A stretch of 64,000 nt of DNA, taken from the NCBI RefSeq assembly GCF_003369925.1, contig NZ_LARY01000001.1, positions 496,001 to 560,000 on the forward strand. The letters are read 5' to 3'. Source of the stretch: Listeria kieliensis. GTDB lineage: Bacteria > Bacillota > Bacilli > Lactobacillales > Listeriaceae. The position numbers and the translations under genes were made by a program. The notes under the pieces were generated by a model that saw nothing but the letters and a program-made list of their open reading frames with translations, did no database searches and had not been told where the DNA came from. Below, piece by piece: positions 35,406 through 45,161 of this stretch (positions are counted from its first letter, which is position 1; each line of letters starts with the position of its first letter).

Positions 35406-37088
35406 ATGGCGAAAGAAGTAAAATCTGACATCGAGATTGCACTCGCTGCAGAAGTAGATCCGATTACACAAGTTGCAGAAAGTATTGGTTTGAATGAAGA
35501 TGCACTAGAGCTCTATGGGAAGAAAAAAGCAAAACTTACTTACGAAACGATTCATTCTTTAAAAGATCAGGAAAACGGAAAACTCGTACTTGTAACCGCT
35601 ATCAATCCGACTCCGGCTGGTGAAGGGAAATCAACTGTTACAGTGGGACTTGGTGATGCACTGAAACGTCAAGGCAAAAAAACAGTGATTGCTTTACGGG
35701 AACCTTCGCTTGGACCAACAATGGGGATTAAAGGTGGAGCTACAGGCGGCGGCTATGCACAAGTTGTTCCGATGGAAGATATTAATTTACATTTTACTGG
35801 TGATTTTCATGCGATTACAACAGCTAACAATGCGCTATCGGCTTTTATTGATAATCATATGCAACAAGGCAATGATTTGAAGATCGACCAACGCCGAATC
35901 GTTTGGAAGCGTGTAGTGGATTTAAATGACCGAGCTCTTCGGAAAGTTGTGGTAGGTCTTGGGGGTCCTATTCAAGGGATTCCGCGTGAAGATGGTTTCG
36001 ACATCACGGTGGCTTCTGAAATTATGGCGATCATTTGTTTAGCTACAGACCTAGAAGATTTGAAACACCGCTTAAGTGAAATTGTCGTTGGTTATAACTA
36101 TGCGCGCGAACCGATCACAGTTGGCGAACTTGGCTATCAAGGTGCACTTACTTTGCTTTTAAAAGATGCGCTTAAACCAAACTTGGTACAAACATTAGAA
36201 CATACACCGGCGCTTGTTCACGGCGGTCCATTTGCTAATATTGCACATGGCTGTAACAGTATTCAAGCGACAAGCACAGCTCTAAAATTAGGGGATTATG
36301 TAGTGACAGAAGCAGGCTTTGGCGCGGATCTTGGCGCAGAAAAATTCCTGGATATTAAAGTCCCGGCACTTGGGAAAGCTCCAGATTGCGTTGTCATTGT
36401 AGCAACGATTCGGGCACTTAAAATGCACGGCGGTGTAGCAAAAACGGAACTTGGCGCGGAAAACGTAGAAGCGTTAAAAGCAGGCTTTGCGAACCTTAAG
36501 AAACACACAGAATCTGTGCAAAAATTTGGCATTCCGTTTGTTGTAGCGATCAACAAATTTATTACGGACACTGAGGCTGAAGTGAAGGCACTTGAAGCGC
36601 TGTGCGACGAGGCAAACATTCCGTTCTCGCTTACAGAAGTTTGGGAAAAAGGCGGCGAAGGTGGACTCGACCTTGCAGAAAAAGTCATTGGCGAAGTAGA
36701 AAAAGGTGGCGCTTCTTATAAACGCCTTTATGATGACGCGAGCTCGATCGAGGAAAAACTGGAAACGATCGTAACGCAAATTTACGGCGGAAGCGGCGTT
36801 GAGCTCTCACCAAAAGCACAAAAACAAATCACTGAATTCAAGAAATACGGGTGGGATCGCTACCCAATTTGTATGGCGAAAACGCAATATTCGCTTTCGG
36901 ATGACCCAGCTAAGCTAGGACGGCCAACAGACTTTACGATTCATATTCGCGAATTTATTCCAAAACTGGGCGCAGGCTTCATTGTGGCGCTTACAGGTGA
37001 CGTGATGACGATGCCTGGACTTCCAAAAAAACCAGCAGCGCTTAATATGGATGTGGACGAATTCGGAAATGCACAAGGATTGTTTTAA
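35406..37088 (+). CDS. fhs: Formate-tetrahydrofolate ligase
   Basis: A 560-residue enzyme making 10-formyl-THF from formate, THF and ATP. The P-loop [18 protein letters not shown] near residue 60, [14 protein letters not shown] and the [12 protein letters not shown]-terminal region are characteristic. ATG 35406 follows GGAGGGGAAA; an upstream in-frame start lacks a ribosome binding site. A promoter TTTACA ... TACTAT precedes it. It feeds one-carbon units to purines and fMet, fitting thyA-dfrA nearby. Confidence 0.96.
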   Translation: MAKEVKSDIEIALAAEVDPITQVAESIGLNEDALELYGKKKAKLTYETIHSLKDQENGKLVLVTAINPTPAGEGKSTVTVGLGDALKRQGKKTVIALREPSLGPTMGIKGGATGGGYAQVVPMEDINLHFTGDFHAITTANNALSAFIDNHMQQGNDLKIDQRRIVWKRVVDLNDRALRKVVVGLGGPIQGIPREDGFDITVASEIMAIICLATDLEDLKHRLSEIVVGYNYAREPITVGELGYQGALTLLLKDALKPNLVQTLEHTPALVHGGPFANIAHGCNSIQATSTALKLGDYVVTEAGFGADLGAEKFLDIKVPALGKAPDCVVIVATIRALKMHGGVAKTELGAENVEALKAGFANLKKHTESVQKFGIPFVVAINKFITDTEAEVKALEALCDEANIPFSLTEVWEKGGEGGLDLAEKVIGEVEKGGASYKRLYDDASSIEEKLETIVTQIYGGSGVELSPKAQKQITEFKKYGWDRYPICMAKTQYSLSDDPAKLGRPTDFTIHIREFIPKLGAGFIVALTGDVMTMPGLPKKPAALNMDVDEFGNAQGLF

Positions 37089-37100
37089 ATGGAAAGAAGT

Positions 37101-37137
37101 CGAGCAAAGGCATTTCTGCCTTTGCTCGATTTTTTAA
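37101..37137 (+). terminator. Rho-independent terminator after fhs
   Basis: CGAGCAAAGGCA and TGCCTTTGCTCG form a perfect 12-bp stem with TTTC loop and T tract. Confidence 0.94.
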
Positions 37138-37272
37138 TTTTGTCGAATTGGTGACAGTTTTCATTTAGGTGAAACAAAAAGGCCTCTAGCTATTGAAATT
37201 TTGCGAAAGAAGGAGTAATATCTAAAAAATGGAATTTTTTGAAAAAAGATTAAATGAAAAGGGAGTGAGGCG

Positions 37273-38466
37273 ATGCTTAAAAACCAAAATTTTAAATACT
37301 TATGGCTCGGGCGACTGGTCAGTAATGCCGGAGATAGCATTTACTACATGGTGCTTTCTTGGTATATTCTCCAAATCACGAAAGATTCCTTTTGGGTGGG
37401 GCTGATCAATTTTGCGATATTTATCCCGAATGTCTTTTCTTTTGTGTTTGGTCATTGGATTGATCGCGGGAGGAAAAAGAAAGCGCTAATGCTTCTCGAG
37501 ACAGGGCAGTTGGTTTCTGTTGCGATGATGGCGCTAACGATTGGGCTGGGAGTCACATCTCCCATTTTGCTGGCTATTTTAGCTTTTTTGGCTGCCAGTT
37601 TTGGAATGAATACATATGCGATTCAAGATGCATTAATGCCAAAAATTGTGGCGCGAAAAGACCTACCAAGTGCGCAGCGGTATATGTCTTTTGCTTATAA
37701 TGGTACAGAATATTTATTTAATGCGGTGACAGGCTTTTTGATTCAACTTTTCTCGACCGTGACTTTGCTCTTAATGAACGTTGTATCCTTTATTGGAGCG
37801 ATCGTTTCATTTTGGAAGCTCGAAGATGTTGAAAAAAAGGAGTCTTTAAAGCAAGAAGATGAAGGTAGCTTTAAAACGAATTTATTTAAAGGTTTTTCCG
37901 AAATTTGGCGAAATCGTGCTATTTTATTAATTGTCAGTTGCGGCGGGTTAGCTAATTTTCTATTTGGCGGGCTCAACGTCTATCAAGTTTTGATTGCAGA
38001 TGAACAGGGAAGCGCCATTATTTTAGGCCTTTTAACATCAAGTATGGCGATTGGAACCTTGATTGGTTCGACAGTTGGCGCAGCGCTTTTTGCTCGGTTT
38101 ATGTCGCTTGGTAAAACGTTAACTTTAGCAACAAGCTTGTACGGTGTGTGTATCGTTATAAGCGGATTCTATGCCCATTCAGTTGGTATCATTGTAGGAT
38201 TAGGCATAGCAAATTTATTTTTAGGTATCACGCATGTAGTTCAAAAACCGTTTTTCCAAGTGTTAGTTCCCGAAAAGCATCTTGGAAAGGTATTTACAGC
38301 CGCCGCAAGTTCTGGCGTTGCTGCACTACCAGCAGGTTCTTTGTTCTTCGGTATTTTTAGTGACTACATCTCGAGCAGTTATTTTCTCTATCTCTTTGGC
38401 GCTATTTACCTTATGATCGGTATTATCTACTGGAAAAATAAAGCTATTTTTCAGTTTCATTTATAA
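37273..38466 (+). CDS. Major facilitator superfamily transporter (MefA/DHA3-like)
   Basis: A 397-residue permease with about 12 hydrophobic segments. N-terminal FKYLWLGRLVSNAGDSIYYMVLSWYIL and the GHWIDRGRKKKAL loop (motif A) place it among DHA3-type drug exporters such as macrolide pumps, with a charged central loop (about 190-210). Substrate unknown. ATG follows AAGGGAGTGAGG; own promoter region after the fhs terminator, terminator behind. Confidence 0.88.
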   Translation: MLKNQNFKYLWLGRLVSNAGDSIYYMVLSWYILQITKDSFWVGLINFAIFIPNVFSFVFGHWIDRGRKKKALMLLETGQLVSVAMMALTIGLGVTSPILLAILAFLAASFGMNTYAIQDALMPKIVARKDLPSAQRYMSFAYNGTEYLFNAVTGFLIQLFSTVTLLLMNVVSFIGAIVSFWKLEDVEKKESLKQEDEGSFKTNLFKGFSEIWRNRAILLIVSCGGLANFLFGGLNVYQVLIADEQGSAIILGLLTSSMAIGTLIGSTVGAALFARFMSLGKTLTLATSLYGVCIVISGFYAHSVGIIVGLGIANLFLGITHVVQKPFFQVLVPEKHLGKVFTAAASSGVAALPAGSLFFGIFSDYISSSYFLYLFGAIYLMIGIIYWKNKAIFQFHL

Positions 38467-38475
38467 GATTCAAGA

Positions 38476-38509
38476 CAAAACTTTTCTGTTTGAGCAGGAA
38501 GTTTTTTTA
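38476..38509 (+). terminator. Terminator after the MFS gene
   Basis: AAAACTTTTCTG and its near complement GCAGGAAGTTTT form a stem with wobble pairs, followed by seven T. Confidence 0.75.
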
Positions 38510-38607
38510 TTTTGCTTAAAAAGGGTTGTAAAAATAAGAACTGGGAATTGCGATAACTGGATAATTCGGCTAAAATGGAAGAGATTAAAGATAAGGATGA
38601 TAAACGA

Positions 38608-40485
38608 ATGAAACAATTGCAATTGATGCAAGTTACAAAAACTTATGGCGAGAAAATGCTGTTTCAAAATGTAGATTTAACGATTACAGAAGGCGAACGA
38701 ATCGGCTTGATTGGTATCAACGGTACTGGCAAGTCGACTTTTTTAAAGGTGATTTCTGGAGAAGAATCAAGCGATACAGGGGAACGAATCGTACCAAAGG
38801 ATTATACGATTGGCTTTTTGAAGCAAGATCCGGTTCTTCCTGCTGATTCTACGGTTTTAGAAGCGGTTTTCCAAGGCGAATCGCGCAATTTGCAAGCGAA
38901 TCGACATTATGAAGCGGTTTTACTCGAATTAGAGCGCGATCCAGAAAATTCGCTTTGGCATGAAAAATTGCAAGCTGCACAAGCTGAAATGGATGCTTTT
39001 CATGCTTGGGATATGAATACGGAAGCGAAAACGATCCTAGAAAAACTGGGGATTAAAAATCTAGGGCAAACGATTAAAGAGCTTTCAGGCGGACAAAAAA
39101 AGCGTGTTGGGCTTGCTCAAGTTTTGATTGAAACCCCAGACTTGCTCATCTTAGATGAACCGACGAACCATTTGGATTATTTGTCTATTCGCTGGCTTGA
39201 AAACTATTTGAATCGTTTCAAAGGCGCTATTTTGCTCGTTACCCATGATCGCTATTTCCTAGATCAAGTGACAAATCACATTGTGGAACTAGATAATGGG
39301 AACCTTTATCGCTATGTGGGCAACTATGAAAGTTTTATGGAAGCTAAAGCTATTCGACTGGAAAATGCCGCTCGTGAAGTTGAAAAAAACCAAAACTTGT
39401 ACCGGCGGGAGCTTGCTTGGATGAGACGCGGCGCTAAGGCGCGTTCAACTAAACAAAAAGCGCGGAAAGATCGCTTTGAAGAACTTAAAGAGACTATCGA
39501 AACTAAGAGCGACACGGATACGCTAGAGCTCGATTTTAATACGAGTCGGCTAGGGAAAGATGTTTTTATTCTTGAACATGTTGAAAAAGCATTTTCGGAT
39601 AAAGTGATTTTGCGCGATTTTAACTTAATCGTTCAACCGGGTGAGCGGCTTGGCATTACAGGGGAAAATGGAACCGGAAAATCGACGCTGTTAAATTTGT
39701 TTGCAGGTGAAACGAAGCCGGATAGTGGGACGATTACTGTCGGGCAAACCGTTCGCATCGGCTACTACACGCAACATAATTTAGAACTTGATGAAGACGC
39801 GCGAATCATTACGTATTTGCAGGAAATTGGAAATGAAGTCGAAACGAGCGCAGGCGAGAAATTGAGTGTAAGCGCAATGCTTGAACGTTTTTTGTTTAAA
39901 CCAGAGACACATGGCAAGAAAATTAGCGCCTTGTCTGGCGGTGAAAAGCGAAGACTGTTTTTGCTTAAGATTTTAATGACCCGCCCGAATGTGCTTTTAC
40001 TTGATGAGCCAACTAATGATCTCGATACGGAGACGTTAACGGTGCTCGAGGACTATTTGGAAAGCTTTCCGGGGACGGTGATTACCGTTAGTCACGATCG
40101 CTATTTTCTTGATAAAATGGCTCGAAAGTTGTTGGTCTTTAAAGGAAATGGTGTGATTGACACTTATTTTGGCGATTACAGCACCTTTTTAGCGGAACAG
40201 GAAGAAGTTTCGAAACCGGTCGTTAAAAAAGCCGCAGCACCTGTCCAAAAGCAAGAAACAAAGGAAAAAGTGAAGCTGACGTACAAAGAAAAACTTGAGT
40301 GGGAAGGCATTGAAGATGCCATCACTCAACAAGAAGAACTCGTTCAAGCACTTCATGAAAAACTGGAACAAACAGGGGCAGACTTTGGCAAAGCGGCTGA
40401 AATTAGCGCGGAAATCACGGAAAAAGAAGCGGAATTAGCAGAGCTTATGGAACGCTGGGAATATTTGGCGCAATTTGTAGATTAA
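38608..40485 (+). CDS. ABC-F family ATPase, Uup/YfmR type
   Basis: A 625-residue twin-ATPase protein without membrane domain: two Walker A loops (GINGTGKST, GENGTGKST), signatures LSGGQKKRVGLAQ and LSGGEKRRLFLL, two LLILDEPTN-type Walker B motifs, an arginine-rich inter-domain linker (WMRRGAKARSTKQKARKDRFEEL), and a C-terminal coiled coil (about 560-625), as in Uup/YfmR translation factors that act on stalled ribosomes. ATG 38608 is chosen because AAGGA lies 11 bases upstream; the frame is open from 38575. It is close upstream of thyA. Confidence 0.92.
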   Translation: MKQLQLMQVTKTYGEKMLFQNVDLTITEGERIGLIGINGTGKSTFLKVISGEESSDTGERIVPKDYTIGFLKQDPVLPADSTVLEAVFQGESRNLQANRHYEAVLLELERDPENSLWHEKLQAAQAEMDAFHAWDMNTEAKTILEKLGIKNLGQTIKELSGGQKKRVGLAQVLIETPDLLILDEPTNHLDYLSIRWLENYLNRFKGAILLVTHDRYFLDQVTNHIVELDNGNLYRYVGNYESFMEAKAIRLENAAREVEKNQNLYRRELAWMRRGAKARSTKQKARKDRFEELKETIETKSDTDTLELDFNTSRLGKDVFILEHVEKAFSDKVILRDFNLIVQPGERLGITGENGTGKSTLLNLFAGETKPDSGTITVGQTVRIGYYTQHNLELDEDARIITYLQEIGNEVETSAGEKLSVSAMLERFLFKPETHGKKISALSGGEKRRLFLLKILMTRPNVLLLDEPTNDLDTETLTVLEDYLESFPGTVITVSHDRYFLDKMARKLLVFKGNGVIDTYFGDYSTFLAEQEEVSKPVVKKAAAPVQKQETKEKVKLTYKEKLEWEGIEDAITQQEELVQALHEKLEQTGADFGKAAEISAEITEKEAELAELMERWEYLAQFVD

Positions 40486-40498
40486 GGAGTGTTGAGGG

Positions 40499-41443
40499 AT
40501 GAAGCAATATCTAGATTTGGCAAAATTTGTAATGGAAAACGGAACGGAAAAAGGAGACCGGACGGGTACAGGAACAAGGAGTACTTTTGGCTATCAAATG
40601 CGTTTTGATTTAGCGGAAGGGTTTCCGATTTTAACAACAAAGCGCGTTGCTTTTCGACTTGTTGTCAGTGAATTATTGTGGTTCTTGCATGGGGATACCA
40701 ATATTCGTTACTTGCTTGAACATAAGAATAACATTTGGAATGAATGGGCGTTTGAACGCTATGTGAAGTCGCCTGATTATCATGGTCCCGATATGACGGA
40801 TTTTGGATTGCGTGCAAATCGCGATCCTGCCTTTAATGAAGTTTATCAAGCAGAAATGGAAACGTTCAAAGCAAAAATTCTTGCAGATGAAGCGTTTGCT
40901 AATAAATATGGCGAACTTGGAAATATCTACGGGAAACAGTGGCGTGAATGGAAAACGTCAACTGGCGAAACGATTGACCAACTTGCTAATGTGATTGAAA
41001 TGATCAAGACGAATCCCAATTCTCGTAGGTTAATTGTTTCTGCTTGGAATCCGGAAGATATACCTTCAATGGCGCTTCCGCCTTGCCACACACTGTTCCA
41101 ATTTTTTGTCGCAGATGGCAAACTTTCTTGTCAATTGTATCAACGAAGCGCGGATATCTTCCTTGGTGTGCCCTTTAACATTGCAAGCTACGCGCTTTTG
41201 ACGCATTTGATTGCTCGCGAAACGGGACTTGAAGTTGGTGAATTTGTGCATACAATGGGAGATGCTCATCTCTATAACAATCACTTTGACCAAGTCCGTA
41301 CCCAACTTTCTCGCGAAACGCGTCCGTTACCGAAACTTGTTTTATCAGACAAACCTGCCTCTATTTTTGATTTCGATGTGGCAGATATTTCGTTAGAAGG
41401 TTATGATCCGCATCCTGGCATTAAAGCACCTATTTCAGTATAA
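40499..41443 (+). CDS. thyA: Thymidylate synthase ThyA
   Basis: A 314-residue classical ThyA making dTMP from dUMP with methylene-THF. Catalytic cysteine in [11 protein letters not shown], the [10 protein letters not shown] and DVPFN-like VPFNIASYA motifs, and the C-terminal PISV. ATG follows AAGGAGTG. The gene is 13 bp before dfrA, which regenerates THF from the DHF it produces. Confidence 0.97.
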   Translation: MKQYLDLAKFVMENGTEKGDRTGTGTRSTFGYQMRFDLAEGFPILTTKRVAFRLVVSELLWFLHGDTNIRYLLEHKNNIWNEWAFERYVKSPDYHGPDMTDFGLRANRDPAFNEVYQAEMETFKAKILADEAFANKYGELGNIYGKQWREWKTSTGETIDQLANVIEMIKTNPNSRRLIVSAWNPEDIPSMALPPCHTLFQFFVADGKLSCQLYQRSADIFLGVPFNIASYALLTHLIARETGLEVGEFVHTMGDAHLYNNHFDQVRTQLSRETRPLPKLVLSDKPASIFDFDVADISLEGYDPHPGIKAPISV

Positions 41444-41456
41444 GGAGGAATAACGA

Positions 41457-41942
41457 ATGATTACATTTATTTGGGCACAAGATGAAGCGGGGAACATCGG
41501 AAAAGACAATACCATGCCGTGGCACTTGCCTGCAGATCTTGCTTATTTCAAAAAACAAACTACTGGACATACGATCGTTGTCGGACGAAAAACCTATGAA
41601 TCCTTTGGACGCGCACTCCCTAATCGCCGAAATATCGTGCTTTCGCGTGATCCTGACTTGCAACTTCCTGACGCGGAAGTGGTTCATGACAAGGCGGATG
41701 TGTTAAAGCTTGCAGAAACAGAAGACGTTTTTGTTTGTGGTGGCGCTGAAATTTACCGGCTATTCCGCGATCAAGTGTCGCGACTTTTAGTAACGAAAAT
41801 TGGCGCAAGCTTTGAAGCGGATACAGCTTTTCCAGAATTAGACTGGTCGAAGTTTCGTGAAGTTAGCCGAATCGAGGGACAAGAAGATGACAAAAATCGC
41901 TATCCATTTGCTTTTTATACGTATGAGCGAGTGGACGACTAA
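41457..41942 (+). CDS. dfrA: Dihydrofolate reductase
   Basis: A 161-residue DHFR: IWAQDEAGNIGKDNTMPWHLPADLAYFK (Met20-loop region with the acidic active-site position), VVGRKTYESFG and VCGGAEIYRLF NADPH-binding motifs. ATG follows AAGGAGG. Target of trimethoprim; cotranscribed with thyA. Confidence 0.96.
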   Translation: MITFIWAQDEAGNIGKDNTMPWHLPADLAYFKKQTTGHTIVVGRKTYESFGRALPNRRNIVLSRDPDLQLPDAEVVHDKADVLKLAETEDVFVCGGAEIYRLFRDQVSRLLVTKIGASFEADTAFPELDWSKFREVSRIEGQEDDKNRYPFAFYTYERVDD

Positions 41943-41954
41943 GGAGCGGTTTTA

Positions 41955-42827
41955 ATGAAATCTAAGCTTGAACAAAGTAGCGAGCTAATCGAAATGTCAG
42001 CGGCTCTGATGCGCTGTCCGATTTGCGAAACTGACCTCCAGTTTCAAGCGCCAAGAAGTTTGGTTTGTAAAGAAAAGCATAGCTTTGATTTGGCGAAGCC
42101 GGGCTATTTGTTTTTAGCTCGGCATGCGCTTAAGGCAACAAAATACGATCAGACTCTTTTTGAAGCGCGAAAACGCTTGATTCGGACTGGCTTTTTCAAG
42201 GAAACGATGGCAGAAGTTTTAGCACAAATTGAAGCGCTTCAAAAAAGCAAGCTCGTGCTTTTCGATGCGGGTTCTGGCGAAGGAAGTCACCTGGCTTTTT
42301 TAACGAAGCAGCTTCAAGAAACGGTTCGTTTTGCTTTTGGATTTGATCTCGCTAAAGAAGGGATTCGCCAAGCGGCACGTGATTTTTCTGGAATTACTTG
42401 GGCGGTGGCTGACCTTGCGAATTGTCCGCTTCAAACGGGCAGTGTGGATGTGATTGTAAACATTCTTTCGCCAGCAAGTTACGATGAATTCAGTCGTCTG
42501 TTAGCCGCTCAAGGAATTTTGATCAAAGTGATTCCAGAGGCCCATTATTTACAGGAATTGCGGCAGTTTTTTTATCAAGATGAGCGGCAAACTTATTCGA
42601 ACGAAGCGGTTGCTAATCGATTTTATGAGCATTTTGATGTGGTATATGAAAAGCGCATTACGAAGCAAAAGACGCTTCAAAAAGAAGAACAAGTGGATTT
42701 GCTCACAATGACGCCACTTGGATTCCAAATTTCAGAGGAAAGAAAAGCTGCTTTTTTGGATAGCGGCACTAACCAAATGACACTGGATCACCGGATCATT
42801 GTTGGAAAGAAAAAAGCGGATGCTTAA
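41955..42827 (+). CDS. rlmA: 23S rRNA (guanine-N1)-methyltransferase, RlmA family
   Basis: A 290-residue enzyme with an N-terminal zinc module (CPIC...CKEKHSFD, residues about 20-47) followed by a SAM-dependent Rossmann domain (FDAGSGEGSHLAFL). RlmA proteins methylate G745 or G748 in 23S rRNA helix 35; Gram-positive members usually act on G748. ATG follows AAGGAGCGG. Its end overlaps the region before pgm. Confidence 0.9.
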   Translation: MKSKLEQSSELIEMSAALMRCPICETDLQFQAPRSLVCKEKHSFDLAKPGYLFLARHALKATKYDQTLFEARKRLIRTGFFKETMAEVLAQIEALQKSKLVLFDAGSGEGSHLAFLTKQLQETVRFAFGFDLAKEGIRQAARDFSGITWAVADLANCPLQTGSVDVIVNILSPASYDEFSRLLAAQGILIKVIPEAHYLQELRQFFYQDERQTYSNEAVANRFYEHFDVVYEKRITKQKTLQKEEQVDLLTMTPLGFQISEERKAAFLDSGTNQMTLDHRIIVGKKKADA

Positions 42828-42849
42828 AAATAGAAAAGGAGCGGTTAGG

Positions 42850-44343
42850 ATGGAAGCAGAACTTTCAGCTTTGCAAAATGGATCAGATATTCGCGGAATT
42901 GGCCTAGAAACTGAGGAGCATCAAATGACACTGACCGATGAGGCGCTCGGGAAGATTGCACGCGGCATCCTTCGTTTCTTGCAACAGAAAAAAACGACTA
43001 GTAGCGAGAAGTTAGTAGTCGCGATTGGGCACGACAGCAGGCTTTCTGCGGCGCGAATCAAAGCCCAGTTAGTGGCGGTTTTAAAAGCAGGTGGTGTCAC
43101 GATTTTAGATGCGGGTCTTGCAACAACGCCAGCGCTTTTCATGGCGACTCAGTATGAAAACTTTCAGGCGGATGCAGGCATCATGATTACGGCTAGTCAC
43201 TTGCCTTATTTTTACAATGGCATCAAGCTGTTTACGAAAGCGGGCGGTGCGGAAAAAGAAGATATTCAGTTCATCCTAGAAAACGGTGAAAGTGACATTC
43301 CGCAAACTCAAGCGGGATCAGTGAAGAAAATTGATTTGATGGATACATACGCGGCTGATCTAGTCGCAAAAATTCGTGACCAAGCAGGAAACGGGGAGAA
43401 GCCGCTTGCTGGAAGTCGTATTGTCGTTGATGCCGGGAATGGCGCCGGGGGATTTTTTGCGAGCAAGGTACTAGAGCCACTTGGTGCGGATACGACCGGC
43501 AGCCAATTCCTTGATCCAGATGGGCATTTTCCAAATCATATCCCGAATCCAGATAACGATGAAGCGATGGCAAGTCTGCGCGCTGCTGTTCTGGAGAATA
43601 AAGCGGATCTCGGAATTATTTTTGATACGGATGTGGACCGAGCGGCGATTGTTGATAAGTTCGGTGATAGCCTCAACCGCAATGCTCTAATTGCAGTCAT
43701 CTCTGCTATCATTTTAGAAACGCATCCAGGGTCAACAATTGTGACGGATTCGACGACTTCGAATCACTTAGAAGCGTTTATTCAGGATCTTGGCGGGAAG
43801 CAACATCGCTTTAAACGGGGCTACCGCAATGTGATTAATGAAGCGATTCGTCTCAATGAAGTCGGCGAAAATTCAGAGCTTGCCATTGAAGTGAGCGGGC
43901 ATGCCGCGTTAAAAGAAAATTATTTTCTCGATGATGGTGCTTATCTTGTCGCTAAAATCCTCGTGAAATATGCTAAGCTCAAGCAACAACATCGTGATTT
44001 AAGTGATTTGACGGAAAAATTGGTCGTTCCTGCTTTAAGCCATGAATTTCGAATTCAAATCAAGGCTGATGATTTTAAAGCATATGGGGAAGACGTATTA
44101 ACTGCTTTTCGACAATTTGTCCAAGAAACGGCTGGTTTAGAACTCGTTCCAGTAAACTACGAAGGGGTTCGTGTCAATCTTTCAAATGAATGTGGCTCAG
44201 GATGGCTGCTTTTAAGAATGAGCCTCCATGAACCTGTAATGCCGCTTAATATGGAGTTAGACCAAGAGGAGACGTTAGAAATATTAGAAGCAAAATTACA
44301 CACATTTTTTGAAGACTATCCAAAACTCGTCCTTCCTTTTTAA
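42850..44343 (+). CDS. pgm: Phosphohexomutase (phosphoglucomutase/phosphomannomutase family)
   Basis: A 497-residue alpha-D-phosphohexomutase. The phosphoserine loop is TASHLPYFYNGIKLF and the metal loop DTDVDRAAIV; substrate loop GENSELAIEVSGHAAL and phosphate loop near the C-terminus. Leucine replaces the usual Asn/Asp in TASHNP; as I recall, this TASHLP variant marks a separate clade also found in cyanobacteria and plastids. ATG 42850 follows AAGGAGCGGTTAGG. It interconverts hexose 1- and 6-phosphates; whether glucose, mannose or glucosamine is preferred cannot be read. Confidence 0.88.
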   Translation: MEAELSALQNGSDIRGIGLETEEHQMTLTDEALGKIARGILRFLQQKKTTSSEKLVVAIGHDSRLSAARIKAQLVAVLKAGGVTILDAGLATTPALFMATQYENFQADAGIMITASHLPYFYNGIKLFTKAGGAEKEDIQFILENGESDIPQTQAGSVKKIDLMDTYAADLVAKIRDQAGNGEKPLAGSRIVVDAGNGAGGFFASKVLEPLGADTTGSQFLDPDGHFPNHIPNPDNDEAMASLRAAVLENKADLGIIFDTDVDRAAIVDKFGDSLNRNALIAVISAIILETHPGSTIVTDSTTSNHLEAFIQDLGGKQHRFKRGYRNVINEAIRLNEVGENSELAIEVSGHAALKENYFLDDGAYLVAKILVKYAKLKQQHRDLSDLTEKLVVPALSHEFRIQIKADDFKAYGEDVLTAFRQFVQETAGLELVPVNYEGVRVNLSNECGSGWLLLRMSLHEPVMPLNMELDQEETLEILEAKLHTFFEDYPKLVLPF

Positions 44344-44345
44344 CG

Positions 44346-44392
44346 TAAAAACTTTCTCGCTTTGCTACGCAAGCAAAGCGAGAAAGTTTTTT
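44346..44392 (+). terminator. Strong terminator after pgm
   Basis: AAAACTTTCTCGCTTTGC pairs perfectly over 18 bp with GCAAAGCGAGAAAGTTTT around a 7-base loop, with T tract. Confidence 0.95.
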
Positions 44393-44472
44393 CTAGTTAT
44401 GACTTGCGGACTGGTTTTATTTACGGTATGATAAAAATAAAGTAAGTACTTGATTTTCGAAGGAGTGAATCC

Positions 44473-45096
44473 ATGGAAGCTTGGATAACAAGTGTCATGA
44501 ATGAACTTGGCTATTTTGGCGTTTTTGTTTTGATTACGCTTGAAAACTTATTTCCACCGATTCCATCTGAACTGATTTTGACATTTGGTGGCTTCATGAC
44601 GACGATTACGCAAATGAATCTTTTGCTTGTGATCGTAGCAGCCACATTTGGTTCTGTGCTTGGAGCGGTTTTACTCTATTCGATTTCACTTTATTTTGGG
44701 AAAGAGCGAATTAAACGAATCGTAGCTAAATATGGGAAAATTTTACGCTTAAAAGAAACAGATATTGATAAAGCTGACGCCTTTTTTGCACGATACGGAG
44801 GACGATCTGTATTTTTCTGTCGAATGATTCCACTGATTCGGAGTCTGATATCTATTCCAGCAGGGATGGCGCGCATGCCTTTTCGAAGCTTCCTCACGCT
44901 CACAACGCTCGGCAGCTTAATTTGGAATACGATTTTAATTGGACTTGGAGCTTTACTCGGCGAATCATTCGGAAAAGCCGCTGCTGCTATTGATTCCTTT
45001 AGCACGATTATTTACTGGGGAATTGGCATTAGTGTAGCTGTGCTTCTTGGTCTTTTCATCAAAAAACGGCGCCGTCAAGAAGCCCGTGATGAATAA
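44473..45096 (+). CDS. DedA family membrane protein
   Basis: A 207-residue protein with about five hydrophobic segments and the DedA signature ENLFPPIPSELIL plus RYGGRSVFFCRMIPLIRSLISIPAGMARM, the conserved G/R region. DedA proteins are linked to lipid scrambling (undecaprenyl phosphate or phosphatidylethanolamine flipping). ATG follows AAGGAGTG; a TATGATAAA -10 lies at about 44427. Confidence 0.92.
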   Translation: MEAWITSVMNELGYFGVFVLITLENLFPPIPSELILTFGGFMTTITQMNLLLVIVAATFGSVLGAVLLYSISLYFGKERIKRIVAKYGKILRLKETDIDKADAFFARYGGRSVFFCRMIPLIRSLISIPAGMARMPFRSFLTLTTLGSLIWNTILIGLGALLGESFGKAAAAIDSFSTIIYWGIGISVAVLLGLFIKKRRRQEARDE

Positions 45097-45161
45097 ACGA
45101 ACGATCAATCTTGGAGCCTCGTCTTCAAGATTTTTCATGTGAAAAAGGAGGGGGAAGCCTT

